Shown in pieces: positions 14,115 through 23,352 of a stretch of DNA of 64,000 nt; the first letter of the stretch is position 1; the number at the start of each line of letters is the position of its first letter. The stretch comes from Hymenobacter jeongseonensis (GTDB taxonomy: Bacteria > Bacteroidota > Bacteroidia > Cytophagales > Hymenobacteraceae), in assembly GCF_015694725.1 (NCBI RefSeq), contig NZ_JADQDQ010000010.1, forward strand, positions 1-64,000. Direction: 5' to 3'. Below the pieces are notes generated by a model, which was given only the letters and a program-made list of their open reading frames with translations, had not been told where the DNA came from and searched no databases. A program made the position numbers and the translations under genes.

Positions 14115-14354
14115 CTAGTAAACAATGAAGCCCTGCTCCTTGGCCTTCTTCAATACCGACATGATGCCGTTCTTGTTGATGGTGCGGATGGTGGACGTAG
14201 CTACTTTCAAGGTTACCCAAGCATCCTGTTCGGGGATGTAGAAGCGCTTTTTCTGCAGGTTCGGATAGAACTTGCGCTTGGTCTTGTTGTTAGCGTGCGA
14301 AACGTTGTTACCAACGCGGGTACGCTTGCCGGTCAAATCACAAACACGGGCCAT
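14115..14354 (-). CDS. rpmB: Large-subunit ribosomal protein bL28
   Basis: The 79-residue protein begins MARVCDLTGKRTRVGNNVSH, with NKTKRKFYPNLQKKRFY and a C-terminal VLKKAKEQGF, matching bL28 of the 50S subunit. Only one Cys of the possible zinc knuckle remains. GGAGG-like sequence on the opposite strand is not informative for the start, but the ATG at 14354 gives the standard N-terminus. It heads the block that continues, after the inserted pepP, with rpmG, the DUF4295 gene and ftsY. Confidence 0.97.
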   Translation of the reverse strand: MARVCDLTGKRTRVGNNVSHANNKTKRKFYPNLQKKRFYIPEQDAWVTLKVATSTIRTINKNGIMSVLKKAKEQGFIVY

Positions 14355-14437
14355 AATATCGGAGGGTTAAAAATTACAATGCAGGGAAACGGGCCGCAAA
14401 TATCGGCAAAAGTCTGGCATTCACCAAGCACCCCGCG

Positions 14438-14620
14438 CTATTTCTGCCCAGATGCGTCCTGACGGCCTGATTTGGCCCGAAAATTCCAGGGGCAATGCCG
14501 GCAACCGCTCTGGCAGCAGCTGCCCCGGCGCCGGTGGTACTGCTCGGTGAAGACGAGGTAGCCCTCGGGCGTGTAGTAAAAATCGCCGGGCTGCAGCGGC
14601 TGGGGGACGGGGGTTGGCAT
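14438..14620 (-). CDS. DUF5522 family small cysteine-rich protein
   Basis: The 60-residue protein contains GDFYYTPEGYLVFTEQYH followed by RGSCCQSGCRHCPWNF, the hallmark of DUF5522: a CC-x2/3-GCRHCP cysteine cluster that could bind a metal or an iron-sulfur cluster. The function is unknown, but the family is widespread as a stand-alone small protein. It is divergent from the next gene (14698) and 80 bp downstream in orientation from rpmB's start, so probably a separate unit. Confidence 0.85.
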   Translation of the reverse strand: MPTPVPQPLQPGDFYYTPEGYLVFTEQYHRRRGSCCQSGCRHCPWNFRAKSGRQDASGQK

Positions 14621-14697
14621 CGGTGAATCAAAGTTACGGCCGGCTGCGTTGGAAGGATACTAACGGCTCTCGTGGCCATCATCTTCAGCTCTTTGCT

Positions 14698-15207
14698 ATG
14701 AATACACTTCCGGCTTTCGTGGTGCCCCTACTGGCGGGCTTGGCGTGGTTGCAGGCCCCGGCGGTGGCAGCCCAGGGCACAGCCCCAATTGTGCTCACCG
14801 CCGCTTCGGCGCCGGCTGGCCTGCGGCCCGCCTTAACCCGCGATGAAACGGCTTTTGCCGACCCGCTTCGGGAAGCGCAGCGCACCCTGCCACAGGCCAA
14901 AAAACGGTTTCAGGCCGGTCTGCCGCAGGGTGACCAGTTTCTGATTTCGGTGCGGGTAGTGGCCTCGGATACCAGCTTCCGGCAGGCCTCCGCGCGGGTG
15001 CTGGGCTGGCGCGGCAACACGGTGCAGGCGCTGCTGCTGCCCGAAGAAGCCAACTCGGCCAGCCCAATGGAGCCACTGCCGGTGAGTTTCCCCGAAACCG
15101 CCGTGGTGGACTGGACGCTGCTGCGCGCCGGCGGCCGCGAAGAGGGCAACTACGTGGGCCGCTACCTCGATACCGCGCGCCAACTGGAGAGCTTGCCTTT
15201 TAGGTAA
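14698..15207 (+). CDS. Exported protein, DUF2314-like
   Basis: Starting at 14698, just after a TTTGC that may be part of a promoter, the protein has 169 residues with a signal peptide ending AVAAQ. The mature part contains REAQRTLPQAKKRF, then GDQFLISVRV and VVDWTLLRAGGREEGNYVGRYLD, which resemble the DUF2314 (YegJ-like) family. The function of that family is unknown. It lies 67 bp upstream of the ornithine aminotransferase gene on the same strand and could be co-transcribed, although no functional link is apparent. Confidence 0.6.
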   Translation: MNTLPAFVVPLLAGLAWLQAPAVAAQGTAPIVLTAASAPAGLRPALTRDETAFADPLREAQRTLPQAKKRFQAGLPQGDQFLISVRVVASDTSFRQASARVLGWRGNTVQALLLPEEANSASPMEPLPVSFPETAVVDWTLLRAGGREEGNYVGRYLDTARQLESLPFR

Positions 15208-15274
15208 GCAGAACTTGCCCTGACGGCCCAAAAAACCGTAGTTTCGTGCGTTCACCTCTTATTTCCACCTGCTC

Positions 15275-16525
15275 ATGCAAACCGCCTCCCCCACCGCCAC
15301 CAGCAGCCGCGCCGAGCAGCTGATGCAGCTCGAAGACCAGTACGGTGCCCACAACTACCACCCGCTGCCCGTGGTGCTGAACCGCGGCGAAGGCGTGCAC
15401 CTGTGGGACGTAGACGGCAAGCATTACTACGATTTTCTCTCGGCTTACTCGGCCGTGAACCAGGGGCATTGCCACCCGCGCATCATCGGGGCGCTCACCA
15501 AGCAGGCCCAGCAGCTCACGCTCACGTCGCGGGCGTTTTTTAACGACCAGCTGGGCGCGGCTGAAAAGCAGCTGTGCGAGCTGTTCGGCTACGATAAATC
15601 CCTGCTGATGAATTCCGGCGCCGAAGCCGTGGAAACGGCCCTCAAACTGGCCCGCAAGTGGGGGTACCAGGAGAAAGGCATTGCGCCGAATACGGCCCGC
15701 ATTCTGGTGGCCGAGCACAACTTTCACGGGCGCACCACGGGCATTATTTCCTTCAGCACCGACCCCGACAGCACGGGCGGCTTTGGGCCGTACATGCCCG
15801 GCTACCAAGTGGTGCCCTACAACGACATAGAGGCGCTGGAAGAAGCCCTGAAAGACCCGCACGTGTGCGCCTTCATGGTGGAGCCCATTCAGGGCGAGGC
15901 TGGCGTGATGGTGCCCGCCGTGGGCTACCTCGCCCAGGCCGCCGAACGGTGCCGGGCCCACAACGTGCTATTTGTGGCCGATGAAATCCAGACCGGTCTG
16001 GGGCGCACCGGCAAGCTGCTGGCCTGCGACCACGAAGCCGTGCACGCCGACATTCTTATTCTGGGCAAGGCGCTGAGTGGGGGGGTGCTGCCGGTTTCGG
16101 CGGTGCTGGCCAACGATAAAATCATGCTCACCATCCAGCCCGGTCAACACGGCTCCACCTTTGGCGGCAACCCACTGGCCTGCGCCGTGATGCGCGCCGC
16201 GCTCGATGTGCTGCAGGAAGAAGAACTGGCCCAGAACGCGGCCAAGCTGGGCGAACTGTTCCGCGAGCGGATGCGCCAGGTGCAAGCCAAGCGCCCCGAA
16301 GTGGTGGAACTGGTGCGCGGCAAAGGCCTGCTCAACGCGGTGGTTATCCGGCCCGCTGATGACGGCCGCACCGCCTGGGACGTGTGCGTGACCCTGATGG
16401 AGCGCGGCGTGCTGGCCAAGCCCACCCACGGCGACATCATCCGCTTCGCCCCGCCACTGGTGATAACGGAAGAGCAGTTGCACGAGGCCTGCGACATCAT
16501 CGAAGGCGTGATAATGGCATTCTAA
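15275..16525 (+). CDS. rocD: Ornithine aminotransferase
   Basis: The 416-residue protein is a fold-type I, class III PLP-dependent aminotransferase. YGAHNYHPLPVVL near the N-terminus is diagnostic of ornithine aminotransferase, as is the following YDFLSAYSAVNQGHCHPRI. FVADEIQTGLGRTG binds the pyridine ring, and Lys265 in LGKALSGG forms the Schiff base. It converts ornithine and 2-oxoglutarate to glutamate semialdehyde and glutamate, linking arginine and proline metabolism in the cytoplasm. The length is normal. Confidence 0.95.
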   Translation: MQTASPTATSSRAEQLMQLEDQYGAHNYHPLPVVLNRGEGVHLWDVDGKHYYDFLSAYSAVNQGHCHPRIIGALTKQAQQLTLTSRAFFNDQLGAAEKQLCELFGYDKSLLMNSGAEAVETALKLARKWGYQEKGIAPNTARILVAEHNFHGRTTGIISFSTDPDSTGGFGPYMPGYQVVPYNDIEALEEALKDPHVCAFMVEPIQGEAGVMVPAVGYLAQAAERCRAHNVLFVADEIQTGLGRTGKLLACDHEAVHADILILGKALSGGVLPVSAVLANDKIMLTIQPGQHGSTFGGNPLACAVMRAALDVLQEEELAQNAAKLGELFRERMRQVQAKRPEVVELVRGKGLLNAVVIRPADDGRTAWDVCVTLMERGVLAKPTHGDIIRFAPPLVITEEQLHEACDIIEGVIMAF

Positions 16526-16591
16526 GCCTTTTTCTACCCGGCCATGCCGGCAATGAGAGGAGTTGTACCAAGGCCGTAATTTGCGTCCTCG

Positions 16592-17761
16592 GTGCAACTC
16601 CTTTTTACATCTCTCGTTGTGCAAAACCCTTCGAATCTATCTTACTGGGAGTACCAAGCGTTTTTCGGGCCGGCCGATGTCGTGATTATCGGCGCCGGAA
16701 TCGTGGGGCTCACGGCGGCGCTGTACCTCAAGCAACGGCAGCCCACTTGGCGCGTGGTGGTTCTGGAGCGCGGACCATTGCCCAGCGGCGCCTCCACCAA
16801 AAACGCGGGGTTTGCGTGTTTTGGGTCGATTTCAGAATTGATTGAGCAGGAAAAACGCGGCGACCTGGAAGCGGTAGTTGCTGCTCGGTGTGCCGGCTTG
16901 GCCCGGCTGCGCGACTTGGTGAGCGATGCCGCGCTGGACTACCAGCCCGTGGGCGGCTACGAGTTATTCCGACACGAAGAAGCCGAGCTAGCCAGCGAAT
17001 GTGTTGCGAAAATCGGCTATTTCAACAACCTGCTGGCCCCGGTAACGGGCCACCCACAAACCTTCCGGGATGCCAGCGCGGACGCCCGCCAATTCGGTTT
17101 CCAGGGCGTGGGCACCTTGCTCAAGAATGAGTGCGAAGGCAGCCTCGATGCCGGCCGGATGATGCGCGCTTTGCTCACCCGCACCTGGGCGGCAGAGGTA
17201 CCTGTGCTCACCAACTGTGCAGTCGAAGCCTTGGAAACTGCACCAAGCGGCCAGCTCCACGTGCGGCTCGCCAACGGCGCTTGCATCGAAACCGGGCAAG
17301 TGCTGGTGGCTACCAATGCCTTTGCCAGCGAACTGCTGCCGAGCGTAGAAGTGAGTCCCGGCCGCGGCCAGGTATTGGTTACCGAACCACTGCCGGAGGT
17401 GCGCCTGTCCGGCACCTTCCATTACGACCACGGCTACGCGTATTTCCGCCAGCTGCCCGATAAACGACTGCTGCTCGGCGGCGGCCGCAACCTGAATTTC
17501 GCTGCTGAGCAAACCACCACGCCCGGGCTAACGGCTCCGGTGCAACAATACCTCGAAAACCTGCTGCACGACGTTATTTTGCCTGGCCAGCGGCCCCAAA
17601 TTGACTACCGCTGGAGCGGCGTAATGGGTTTTGGCCCCGCCTTGGCGCCCATTATTGACTGGGTACGGCCGGGTGTGCTAGCGGCGGTGCGTTGCAATGG
17701 CATGGGCGTGGCGATGGGCGCCGGCACCGGCTGGCTGGCCGCCCAAAAGCTGGCCGGTTGA
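16592..17761 (+). CDS. FAD-dependent amino-acid oxidase-type oxidoreductase
   Basis: This protein (up to 389 residues) belongs to the DAO family. The dinucleotide-binding motif VVIIGAGIVGLTAALYLK lies near the N-terminus, followed by GASTKNAGFACFG, where FAD-contacting residues sit. The C-terminal NGMGVAMGAGTGWLAA closes the FAD site. Such enzymes oxidise amines or amino acids; the specific substrate cannot be told. Both possible starts are GTG (16592 or 16619). It follows rocD on the same strand by 66 bp, so a shared role in amino-acid breakdown is possible. Confidence 0.85.
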   Translation: MQLLFTSLVVQNPSNLSYWEYQAFFGPADVVIIGAGIVGLTAALYLKQRQPTWRVVVLERGPLPSGASTKNAGFACFGSISELIEQEKRGDLEAVVAARCAGLARLRDLVSDAALDYQPVGGYELFRHEEAELASECVAKIGYFNNLLAPVTGHPQTFRDASADARQFGFQGVGTLLKNECEGSLDAGRMMRALLTRTWAAEVPVLTNCAVEALETAPSGQLHVRLANGACIETGQVLVATNAFASELLPSVEVSPGRGQVLVTEPLPEVRLSGTFHYDHGYAYFRQLPDKRLLLGGGRNLNFAAEQTTTPGLTAPVQQYLENLLHDVILPGQRPQIDYRWSGVMGFGPALAPIIDWVRPGVLAAVRCNGMGVAMGAGTGWLAAQKLAG

Positions 17762-17820
17762 CAGCGGAATTAAGCCGATATCCGTAGAGCTTAACGCGGC
17801 CTCACCTTCCCGTTCACCTT

Positions 17821-18369
17821 ATGGTTTTTACTACGCGTCTTCGCTTCTTTCGCTTTCGTTTATTAGGCTTTCTGGTGATTTCCGGGGAGATGGCCAGCAG
17901 CTGCCAGAGCAGCCGGCCCAGCTTTTCGTTTCAACCGGCCCCGCACCACGAGCGAGCAGCACAAATGCCTCCGGTTGAGGCAGCCGCCGACTCTACTGTG
18001 GCAGCCGTCGGGCTTCCAGCTCTCGCCACGCCCCCCCTACCGCGCCTGGCCGCTGAGTCAGTGCGCGAAAAGCGACGTCCAACCACCCCACAATCGTCGA
18101 AACAACCCGTAGCCACTAGCTTAACCACCGTTGTACTCTCACCAGCATCGGCGGCGGTACATCGGCGTGAGTGGCTGCGCCGGCCGCATGCCACCGCGGA
18201 GGTTGGGCTTGGTACCACGGTGCTGGGGGTGCTGGGGCTGATAGCTCTGCCCATTGCGCTAATCGGGCTGGTGGTTAGCGGAGGCGGGCTGGTGTGGGCT
18301 GTTGTGGCCGGATTGGCCGCCGTAGCCGTTTTGGTGGCTTACCTCGACCCGTTTGGCCGGCAGGAGTGA
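17821..18369 (+). CDS. Hypothetical membrane-anchored protein
   Basis: This 182-residue protein starts with a basic and hydrophobic segment followed by ASSC, perhaps a lipobox-like site near residue 28. The middle is low-complexity, rich in Ala, Pro, Thr and Ser. Two hydrophobic segments (about 128-150 and 152-172) near the C-terminus look like membrane helices. No family is recognised. It ends 84 bp before hemB, same strand. The coding call rests on length, the signal-like N-terminus and membrane segments. Confidence 0.45.
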   Translation: MVFTTRLRFFRFRLLGFLVISGEMASSCQSSRPSFSFQPAPHHERAAQMPPVEAAADSTVAAVGLPALATPPLPRLAAESVREKRRPTTPQSSKQPVATSLTTVVLSPASAAVHRREWLRRPHATAEVGLGTTVLGVLGLIALPIALIGLVVSGGGLVWAVVAGLAAVAVLVAYLDPFGRQE

Positions 18370-18452
18370 ACTTTGCAGCCTGGCGTTGCTTGTTTAGCAC
18401 CGTTCTTCATCTCAACTTTTGCTGTGCGGGCCCGGCCCGCCATTCTTTCTAT

Positions 18453-19439
18453 ATGCTGCCTACCCACCGCCCCCGCCGCAACCGCAAATCCGAGGTTATT
18501 CGCGACATGGTGCAGGAAACCCGCCTCACCACCCACGATTTTATTTATCCACTCTTCCTCATCGAAGGCCAGAACCAAACGCTGGAAGTGAAGTCCATGC
18601 CGGGCATTCACCGCTTCACAGCCGACCGGATAATTGACGAAATCGGGCAGTGCGTGGAGCTGGGCGTGAAAACTTTCGCTCCTTTCCCGAGCATCAACGA
18701 TAGTTTGAAGGACCGACTGGCCAAAGAATCGGCCAACCCCGAGGGCTTGTATCTGAAGACGGTGGCCGACATCAAGCGCCAGTTTCCGGACGTGGTGCTG
18801 ATGACCGATGTGGCCATGGACCCTTACAGCAGCGACGGCCACGATGGCGTGGTAGATGCCGAATCCGGCGAAATCCTGAACGACGCGACCTTGGAAGTGC
18901 TTGGCCAGATGGCTCTGGCCCAGGCCCGCGCCGGCGCCGATATCATCGGCCCGAGCGATATGATGGACGGCCGGGTGGCCTGGATTCGGCGGGTGCTGGA
19001 TGAGAATGCGTTTCAGCACGTGAGCATCATGAGCTACACGGCCAAGTACGCCTCGGCCTTCTACGGTCCGTTCCGCGATGCCTTGGATTCAGCCCCGAAA
19101 AAAGGCGACAAGAAGAGCTACCAAATGAACCCCGCCAACAAGCGCGAGGCCCTGCGCGAATTGGCACTGGATGAAGCCGAAGGCGCCGATATGGTGATGA
19201 TAAAGCCCGCCCTGAGCTACCTCGACGTGATTCACGTGGTAAAAGAGCGCACCCACCTGCCCGTGACGGCCTACAACGTGAGCGGCGAGTACGCCATGGT
19301 GAAAGCCGCCGCCCAAAACGGCTGGCTCGACGGCGAAAAGACGATGATGGAAGTACTAACCAGCATTAAACGAGCCGGCGCCGATGCCATTCTGACCTAC
19401 TTCGCCAAGGAAGCGGCCGCCGTGCTGCGCCGCGGCTAA
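18453..19439 (+). CDS. hemB: Delta-aminolevulinic acid dehydratase (porphobilinogen synthase)
   Basis: Starting at 18453 the protein has 328 residues, the family length; the frame is open upstream, but MLPTHRPRRNRK is the normal N-terminus. The active-site lysines lie in YTAKYASAFYGPFRDA and VMIKPALSYLDVI. The metal loop reads DVAMDPYSSDGHDG, with Asp in place of the three Cys, so this is the magnesium/potassium-type enzyme instead of the zinc type. It joins two aminolevulinates into porphobilinogen in haem biosynthesis. The GNAT gene starts 12 bp downstream, probably co-transcribed. Confidence 0.96.
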   Translation: MLPTHRPRRNRKSEVIRDMVQETRLTTHDFIYPLFLIEGQNQTLEVKSMPGIHRFTADRIIDEIGQCVELGVKTFAPFPSINDSLKDRLAKESANPEGLYLKTVADIKRQFPDVVLMTDVAMDPYSSDGHDGVVDAESGEILNDATLEVLGQMALAQARAGADIIGPSDMMDGRVAWIRRVLDENAFQHVSIMSYTAKYASAFYGPFRDALDSAPKKGDKKSYQMNPANKREALRELALDEAEGADMVMIKPALSYLDVIHVVKERTHLPVTAYNVSGEYAMVKAAAQNGWLDGEKTMMEVLTSIKRAGADAILTYFAKEAAAVLRRG

Positions 19440-19451
19440 ACCCTGCTTACC

Positions 19452-19958
19452 ATGCTTGCAACCCGCCGTGCAACGCTGGCCGATGTGCCGGCTATTCTGG
19501 CCCTGATAAGCCGCGTGGTGCCGTTGATGAACGCCAGCGGCAACTTCCAATGGTCAGCGGATTATCCTAACGAAGCCGTTTTTGCCAGTGATGTGGCGCG
19601 CGGCCACCTGTGGGTGACGGAGTTTGATGGCACAATAGCCGGCGTAGCCGCCCTCACCACAGACCAGGACGAGGAATATGCGCAAGCCGACTGGGACGTG
19701 AGCGAACCCGCCTTGGTAACGCACCGGCTGGCCGTAAACCCGGCCGCGCAGGGCAAAGGCGTGGCTTTAGCCCTCATGCAGCAAGCCGAGACGCAGGCCA
19801 TAGCGCAAGGCTTGCGCGTGCTGCGGGTAGACACCAACTCGGAAAACGCGGCCACGCAACGACTTTTCCCGAAGTTGGGTTACCGGTTTGCGGGCGAAAT
19901 CACGCTGGGGTTTCGGCCGGGGTTGCGGTTTTTCTGCTACGAGAAGCGGCTGGGTTAA
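19452..19958 (+). CDS. GNAT-family N-acetyltransferase
   Basis: The 168-residue protein shows the GNAT fold order. An N-terminal RRATLADVPAILALI helix, strand FDGTIAGVAAL, then motif A VTHRLAVNPAAQGKGVALALM with the acetyl-CoA-binding Q-G-x-G, and NSENAATQRLFPKLGYR in motif B. The substrate cannot be inferred. It begins 12 bp after hemB on the same strand, which implies a shared transcript but not necessarily a shared function. Confidence 0.88.
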   Translation: MLATRRATLADVPAILALISRVVPLMNASGNFQWSADYPNEAVFASDVARGHLWVTEFDGTIAGVAALTTDQDEEYAQADWDVSEPALVTHRLAVNPAAQGKGVALALMQQAETQAIAQGLRVLRVDTNSENAATQRLFPKLGYRFAGEITLGFRPGLRFFCYEKRLG

Positions 19959-19995
19959 TTGGGCGCAGGAAGCAATTTCGGGGAAAGAACTTGTG

Positions 19996-20703
19996 CTAAT
20001 GCGTCATTAAGAAGAAAGATAAAAACTCTCGCACGTCATCAAACATGGAACTGACCTGGGAAGTAAAAAAGAACAGGCAAGCGTATAACAAGCCAGGGTA
20101 GCGTTTGCCGAAAGAAAGCACGGGCGCCGCTACGCGTTGTAGCGAGCGGGAGCGTGTGGCTAGCAACACGCAACTGGTGCCTATTGCCGCTCCAGCTAGT
20201 AAATCGGTGGGATTATGTACGCCTTCGTACATACGCGGTAGGCAGATGAAAATTACCGCGTAAACCAAAGCAACCAATCCAATTCGCCGGGAGACCAGCA
20301 TAATGCCCGTCACCATGGAAAAGACCAGCGTGGCAGTGTCGCTTGGCATGGAATTAAGGTCGGTGAAGGAAGCAACCTGATTGGTGCGCCAGTCAGCAAT
20401 GGGGGCCACGAAATGCAATTCTTTATTATACAGTGGTCTGGCGCGAAACGGCAGCTCGTGCACCAACACCCGGGCAATAAGCATAGCCAAAAGAGCACCC
20501 ATCAGCGTGCCTATTAGAACCTGGCGTACCCGATTTCTATTAGCTGCTGATGCTGAAAACCAGAGAAACCAAAGCAGTATCGATAGTACACCTCCTTTCA
20601 ATAGATTATTAGTAACAAATTGCGCTACCACTGAATCGAAAAAGCCCGATTTGCGCGCAAATTGGTTGATAAAGGCGATAATAGAATAGTCTAAAGCATT
20701 CAT
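19996..20703 (-). CDS. PAP2-superfamily membrane phosphatase with altered motif
   Basis: The 235-residue protein has about five membrane segments. The three PAP2 phosphatase motifs are recognisable: ELPFRARPLY, SMPSDTATL and LPRMYEGVHNPTDL. In the second, the usual catalytic PSGH reads PSDT, so the general-base His is missing; the third retains R and H. It may be a phosphatidate- or undecaprenyl-diphosphate-phosphatase relative with changed activity. The gene and its upstream region are visibly AT-richer than the neighbours, hinting at transfer. Confidence 0.75.
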   Translation of the reverse strand: MNALDYSIIAFINQFARKSGFFDSVVAQFVTNNLLKGGVLSILLWFLWFSASAANRNRVRQVLIGTLMGALLAMLIARVLVHELPFRARPLYNKELHFVAPIADWRTNQVASFTDLNSMPSDTATLVFSMVTGIMLVSRRIGLVALVYAVIFICLPRMYEGVHNPTDLLAGAAIGTSCVLLATRSRSLQRVAAPVLSFGKRYPGLLYACLFFFTSQVSSMFDDVREFLSFFLMTH

Positions 20704-20817
20704 AAGTTATACAGTAATGCAATTCGTTACTGTATAAAAATAATAAATTTTATTAACTTAATAATAATCAAATGCCAAGCAGGAAAAAAATAACAACCCT
20801 CAACTATTCATTCGCTG

Positions 20818-22161
20818 TTACTTTTTTTCAAACGGCCACCGCTTCAAGCGGCGGCTCCAGAGCAGGAACACCCCCGCACCCAGCACGATAACCGTGAGAC
20901 CGGAGAGCATGAATTTCGCCCCGGTGCTGTAGAAAACCAGCAGCCACACGGCAATGGCCAGGATTACCGGCAACGGGTAAAGTGGCATTTTGAACGGCAG
21001 CCGGTCGGTGCCAAGGCGACGGCGCAACAGCACCAGTCCCACCGCCTGGCCCACAAATTGCACCAAGATGCGCATGGCCAAGATGGCCGTAATCACCTCG
21101 CCCAGCCGGAACAGCAGGCTGAAGACAAAGCCCACTCCGCCCAAAATCAGCAGCGACACGTGGGGGAAGTTCTTGGTGGGGTGCAGGCGGCCGAATAGCG
21201 GCAGAAACTCGCCATCGGCGGCGGCGGCGTAGGGGATGCGCGAGTAGCCCAGCAGCACCGCAAACAGGGAAGCAAACGCCACCAGCAGCACCAGCGCGGT
21301 GGCCGCTTGCGCGGCTCCGGCGCCGTAAATCTTCTCCACGAAAGAGCTAACGATGAACTCCGACTTGCTGGCTTCCTGCCACGGAATGACCGTGCCTACA
21401 CTCCAATTGAGCAACAGGTAAAGCGCCATGATGCCCAGAATGCTCAGGAAAATGCTGCGCGGAATCACACGCTGCGGGTTCTGAATTTCACCGCCCAAGT
21501 GGCAAACATTATAGTAGCCCAGGTAGGAATAAATAGTTTTGATGGCGGCCTGGCCCATGGCGGCCGATAAAAGCACGCCGGGCAGAGCACTCACGCCCCC
21601 GCTGGGCAGCCAAGCTACTTCGTGGTTGGGATGGGTGAGGCCACCGAAAATCAGCCAGCCCATGAGGCCCAGCACGCCCACCCAAAGCATCACGCCGAGC
21701 TTGCCGATGTCTTCGATGCGGCGGTAGAGCAGCACGATGAGCAGCAGCACCACGGCGCCCGACACCATTTTGGGCTGCCACCATTCGGTCAGAGGCACGA
21801 GGTAGCCGAAGTACTGGGCGAAGCCAATGGCACCCGAGGCCAGCACCAGCGGCGCCTGCACCAGCGTCTGCCACACGTAGAGAAACGACATCAGCCGGCC
21901 CCACTTCTGTTCGCCGTAAGCCAGCTTGAGAAAGCGGTAAGAGCCACCGGCTTCGGGGTAGGCGGCGCCCAGTTCGCTCCAAATCAACCCATCGATGAGG
22001 GCCAGGCCCGCCCCTACCAGCCACGCCAGCAGGAAATTGGGCCCCATAAAGCCCATGACGAGCGGCAGCGTGACGAATGGTCCGATACCGACCATGTCAA
22101 TCATATTTAGCGCAGTGGCTTGAACGAGGCCGAGACGGCGCTGCAACGAAGGTTGGGACAT
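20818..22161 (-). CDS. APC-family amino acid permease
   Basis: With the start at 22161 the protein has 447 residues and about 12 membrane helices. The N-terminal LGLVQATALNMIDMVGIGPFVTLPL contains the unwound helix 1 (GIGPF) of APC transporters, and ELGAAYPEAGGSYRFL is the helix 2-3 signature. It is expected to take up amino acids or polyamines by proton coupling. TACTTTCG (one base off the -7 consensus) lies about 4 nt upstream of the ATG, supporting this start over the longer frame to 22314. Substrate unknown. Confidence 0.9.
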   Translation of the reverse strand: MSQPSLQRRLGLVQATALNMIDMVGIGPFVTLPLVMGFMGPNFLLAWLVGAGLALIDGLIWSELGAAYPEAGGSYRFLKLAYGEQKWGRLMSFLYVWQTLVQAPLVLASGAIGFAQYFGYLVPLTEWWQPKMVSGAVVLLLIVLLYRRIEDIGKLGVMLWVGVLGLMGWLIFGGLTHPNHEVAWLPSGGVSALPGVLLSAAMGQAAIKTIYSYLGYYNVCHLGGEIQNPQRVIPRSIFLSILGIMALYLLLNWSVGTVIPWQEASKSEFIVSSFVEKIYGAGAAQAATALVLLVAFASLFAVLLGYSRIPYAAAADGEFLPLFGRLHPTKNFPHVSLLILGGVGFVFSLLFRLGEVITAILAMRILVQFVGQAVGLVLLRRRLGTDRLPFKMPLYPLPVILAIAVWLLVFYSTGAKFMLSGLTVIVLGAGVFLLWSRRLKRWPFEKK

Positions 22162-22250
22162 GAGGCGAAAGTAGCGCCCAGGCGGCATTGCAAGCGCGAC
22201 GGTACGGCCTTCCGGCCAACGCCAACTGCTACTGCTGCGTAAGGGCAGGC

Positions 22251-23198
22251 ATGAGTACAACCGCTTCCTCTTCCAAATTCGCCATTTACGGGGCCATTGG
22301 GGCCAATATTGCAATTGCCATCAGCAAGTTCACAGCGGCGTTTTTCACCGGTTCTTCGGCAATGCTTTCCGAGGGCATTCACTCCCTCGTCGACAGCGGC
22401 AACGGCGTTCTAATCCTGTTTGGCGTGCACCAAAGCGCGAAGGCACCCGATGCGCGGCACCCGTTTGGACGGAGCAAGGAACTGTATTTCTGGGCCCTTA
22501 TCGTGGCCATTCTGGTGTTCTCGGTGGGCGGCGGCATGTCGTTTTACGAGGGCATCGAGCACATTAAACACCCGGCCCCCATCACCGACCCTACCTGGAA
22601 CTATTGGGTGCTGGGCCTTTCGCTCGTATTCGAAGGCATTTCCTGCTTTCTGGCCTTCAAGGCTTTCAATGCCGACCGGGGCGACGCCGGCTTCTGGGCC
22701 ACGCTGCGGCGCAGCAAAGACCCGGCGGTGTTCGCCATTTTGCTCGAAGACCTGGCCGCCTTACTGGGCCTTGTTATCGCCTTGTTCGGGGTATACTTTG
22801 GGCATTTGCTGAACAACCCGTACCTGGATGGCGCGGCTTCCATTGGCATCGGCATCCTGCTGGTATTGGTAGCCATCTTTCTCATTTACAAAACCAAAGG
22901 CTTGCTTGTGGGCACGGGCGTTGAAGACGAAACCTTGGTCGGCGTTCAGGACATCGTCCGGGCGCAATCGGGGGTGCAGCACATGCGGGCGCCGCTCACG
23001 ATGTACATGGGTCCCACGGACGTCATTTTGGCCCTCGATGTTGAATTTGAGAACCGCATGACGGCCTCCGAGGTAGAAACCTCCATCAAGACTATTCAGA
23101 GCGCCATTCGGGACAAGCACCCGGAGTTCAAACGCATTTTCGTGGAAGCCAAATCCATTGTCGAAAAAGAGCGGGTGGGCAGTGCCACGGTTGACTAA
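22251..23198 (+). CDS. Cation diffusion facilitator transporter, copy 1
   Basis: The 315-residue protein has six hydrophobic segments in its first 220 residues and a C-terminal cytoplasmic domain. HSLVDSGNG in helix 2 provides His and Asp metal ligands. The helix 5 site reads LLEDLAAL, with Glu-Asp where zinc exporters usually have HxxxD, as in the FieF/ZnT9-like subgroup. It probably exports a divalent cation such as zinc, manganese or iron in exchange for protons. The next gene is a close paralogue in tandem. The ATG at 22251 removes an unconvincing N-terminal extension. Confidence 0.9.
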   Translation: MSTTASSSKFAIYGAIGANIAIAISKFTAAFFTGSSAMLSEGIHSLVDSGNGVLILFGVHQSAKAPDARHPFGRSKELYFWALIVAILVFSVGGGMSFYEGIEHIKHPAPITDPTWNYWVLGLSLVFEGISCFLAFKAFNADRGDAGFWATLRRSKDPAVFAILLEDLAALLGLVIALFGVYFGHLLNNPYLDGAASIGIGILLVLVAIFLIYKTKGLLVGTGVEDETLVGVQDIVRAQSGVQHMRAPLTMYMGPTDVILALDVEFENRMTASEVETSIKTIQSAIRDKHPEFKRIFVEAKSIVEKERVGSATVD

Positions 23199-23352
23199 CC
23201 GCACCTAATTTTCGGCCATCTCTACTGCTTCCGCCGGTGCCTAGGTGCACCCCGCAGGCCAAGCGGCGCTTAACACAATTTCCAACTTCTCCGGCGTGGT
23301 CTGCGTAGGCCCAGGCAGCTATGCTGCGTATTTTTCACTCATTCCCTAGTTT

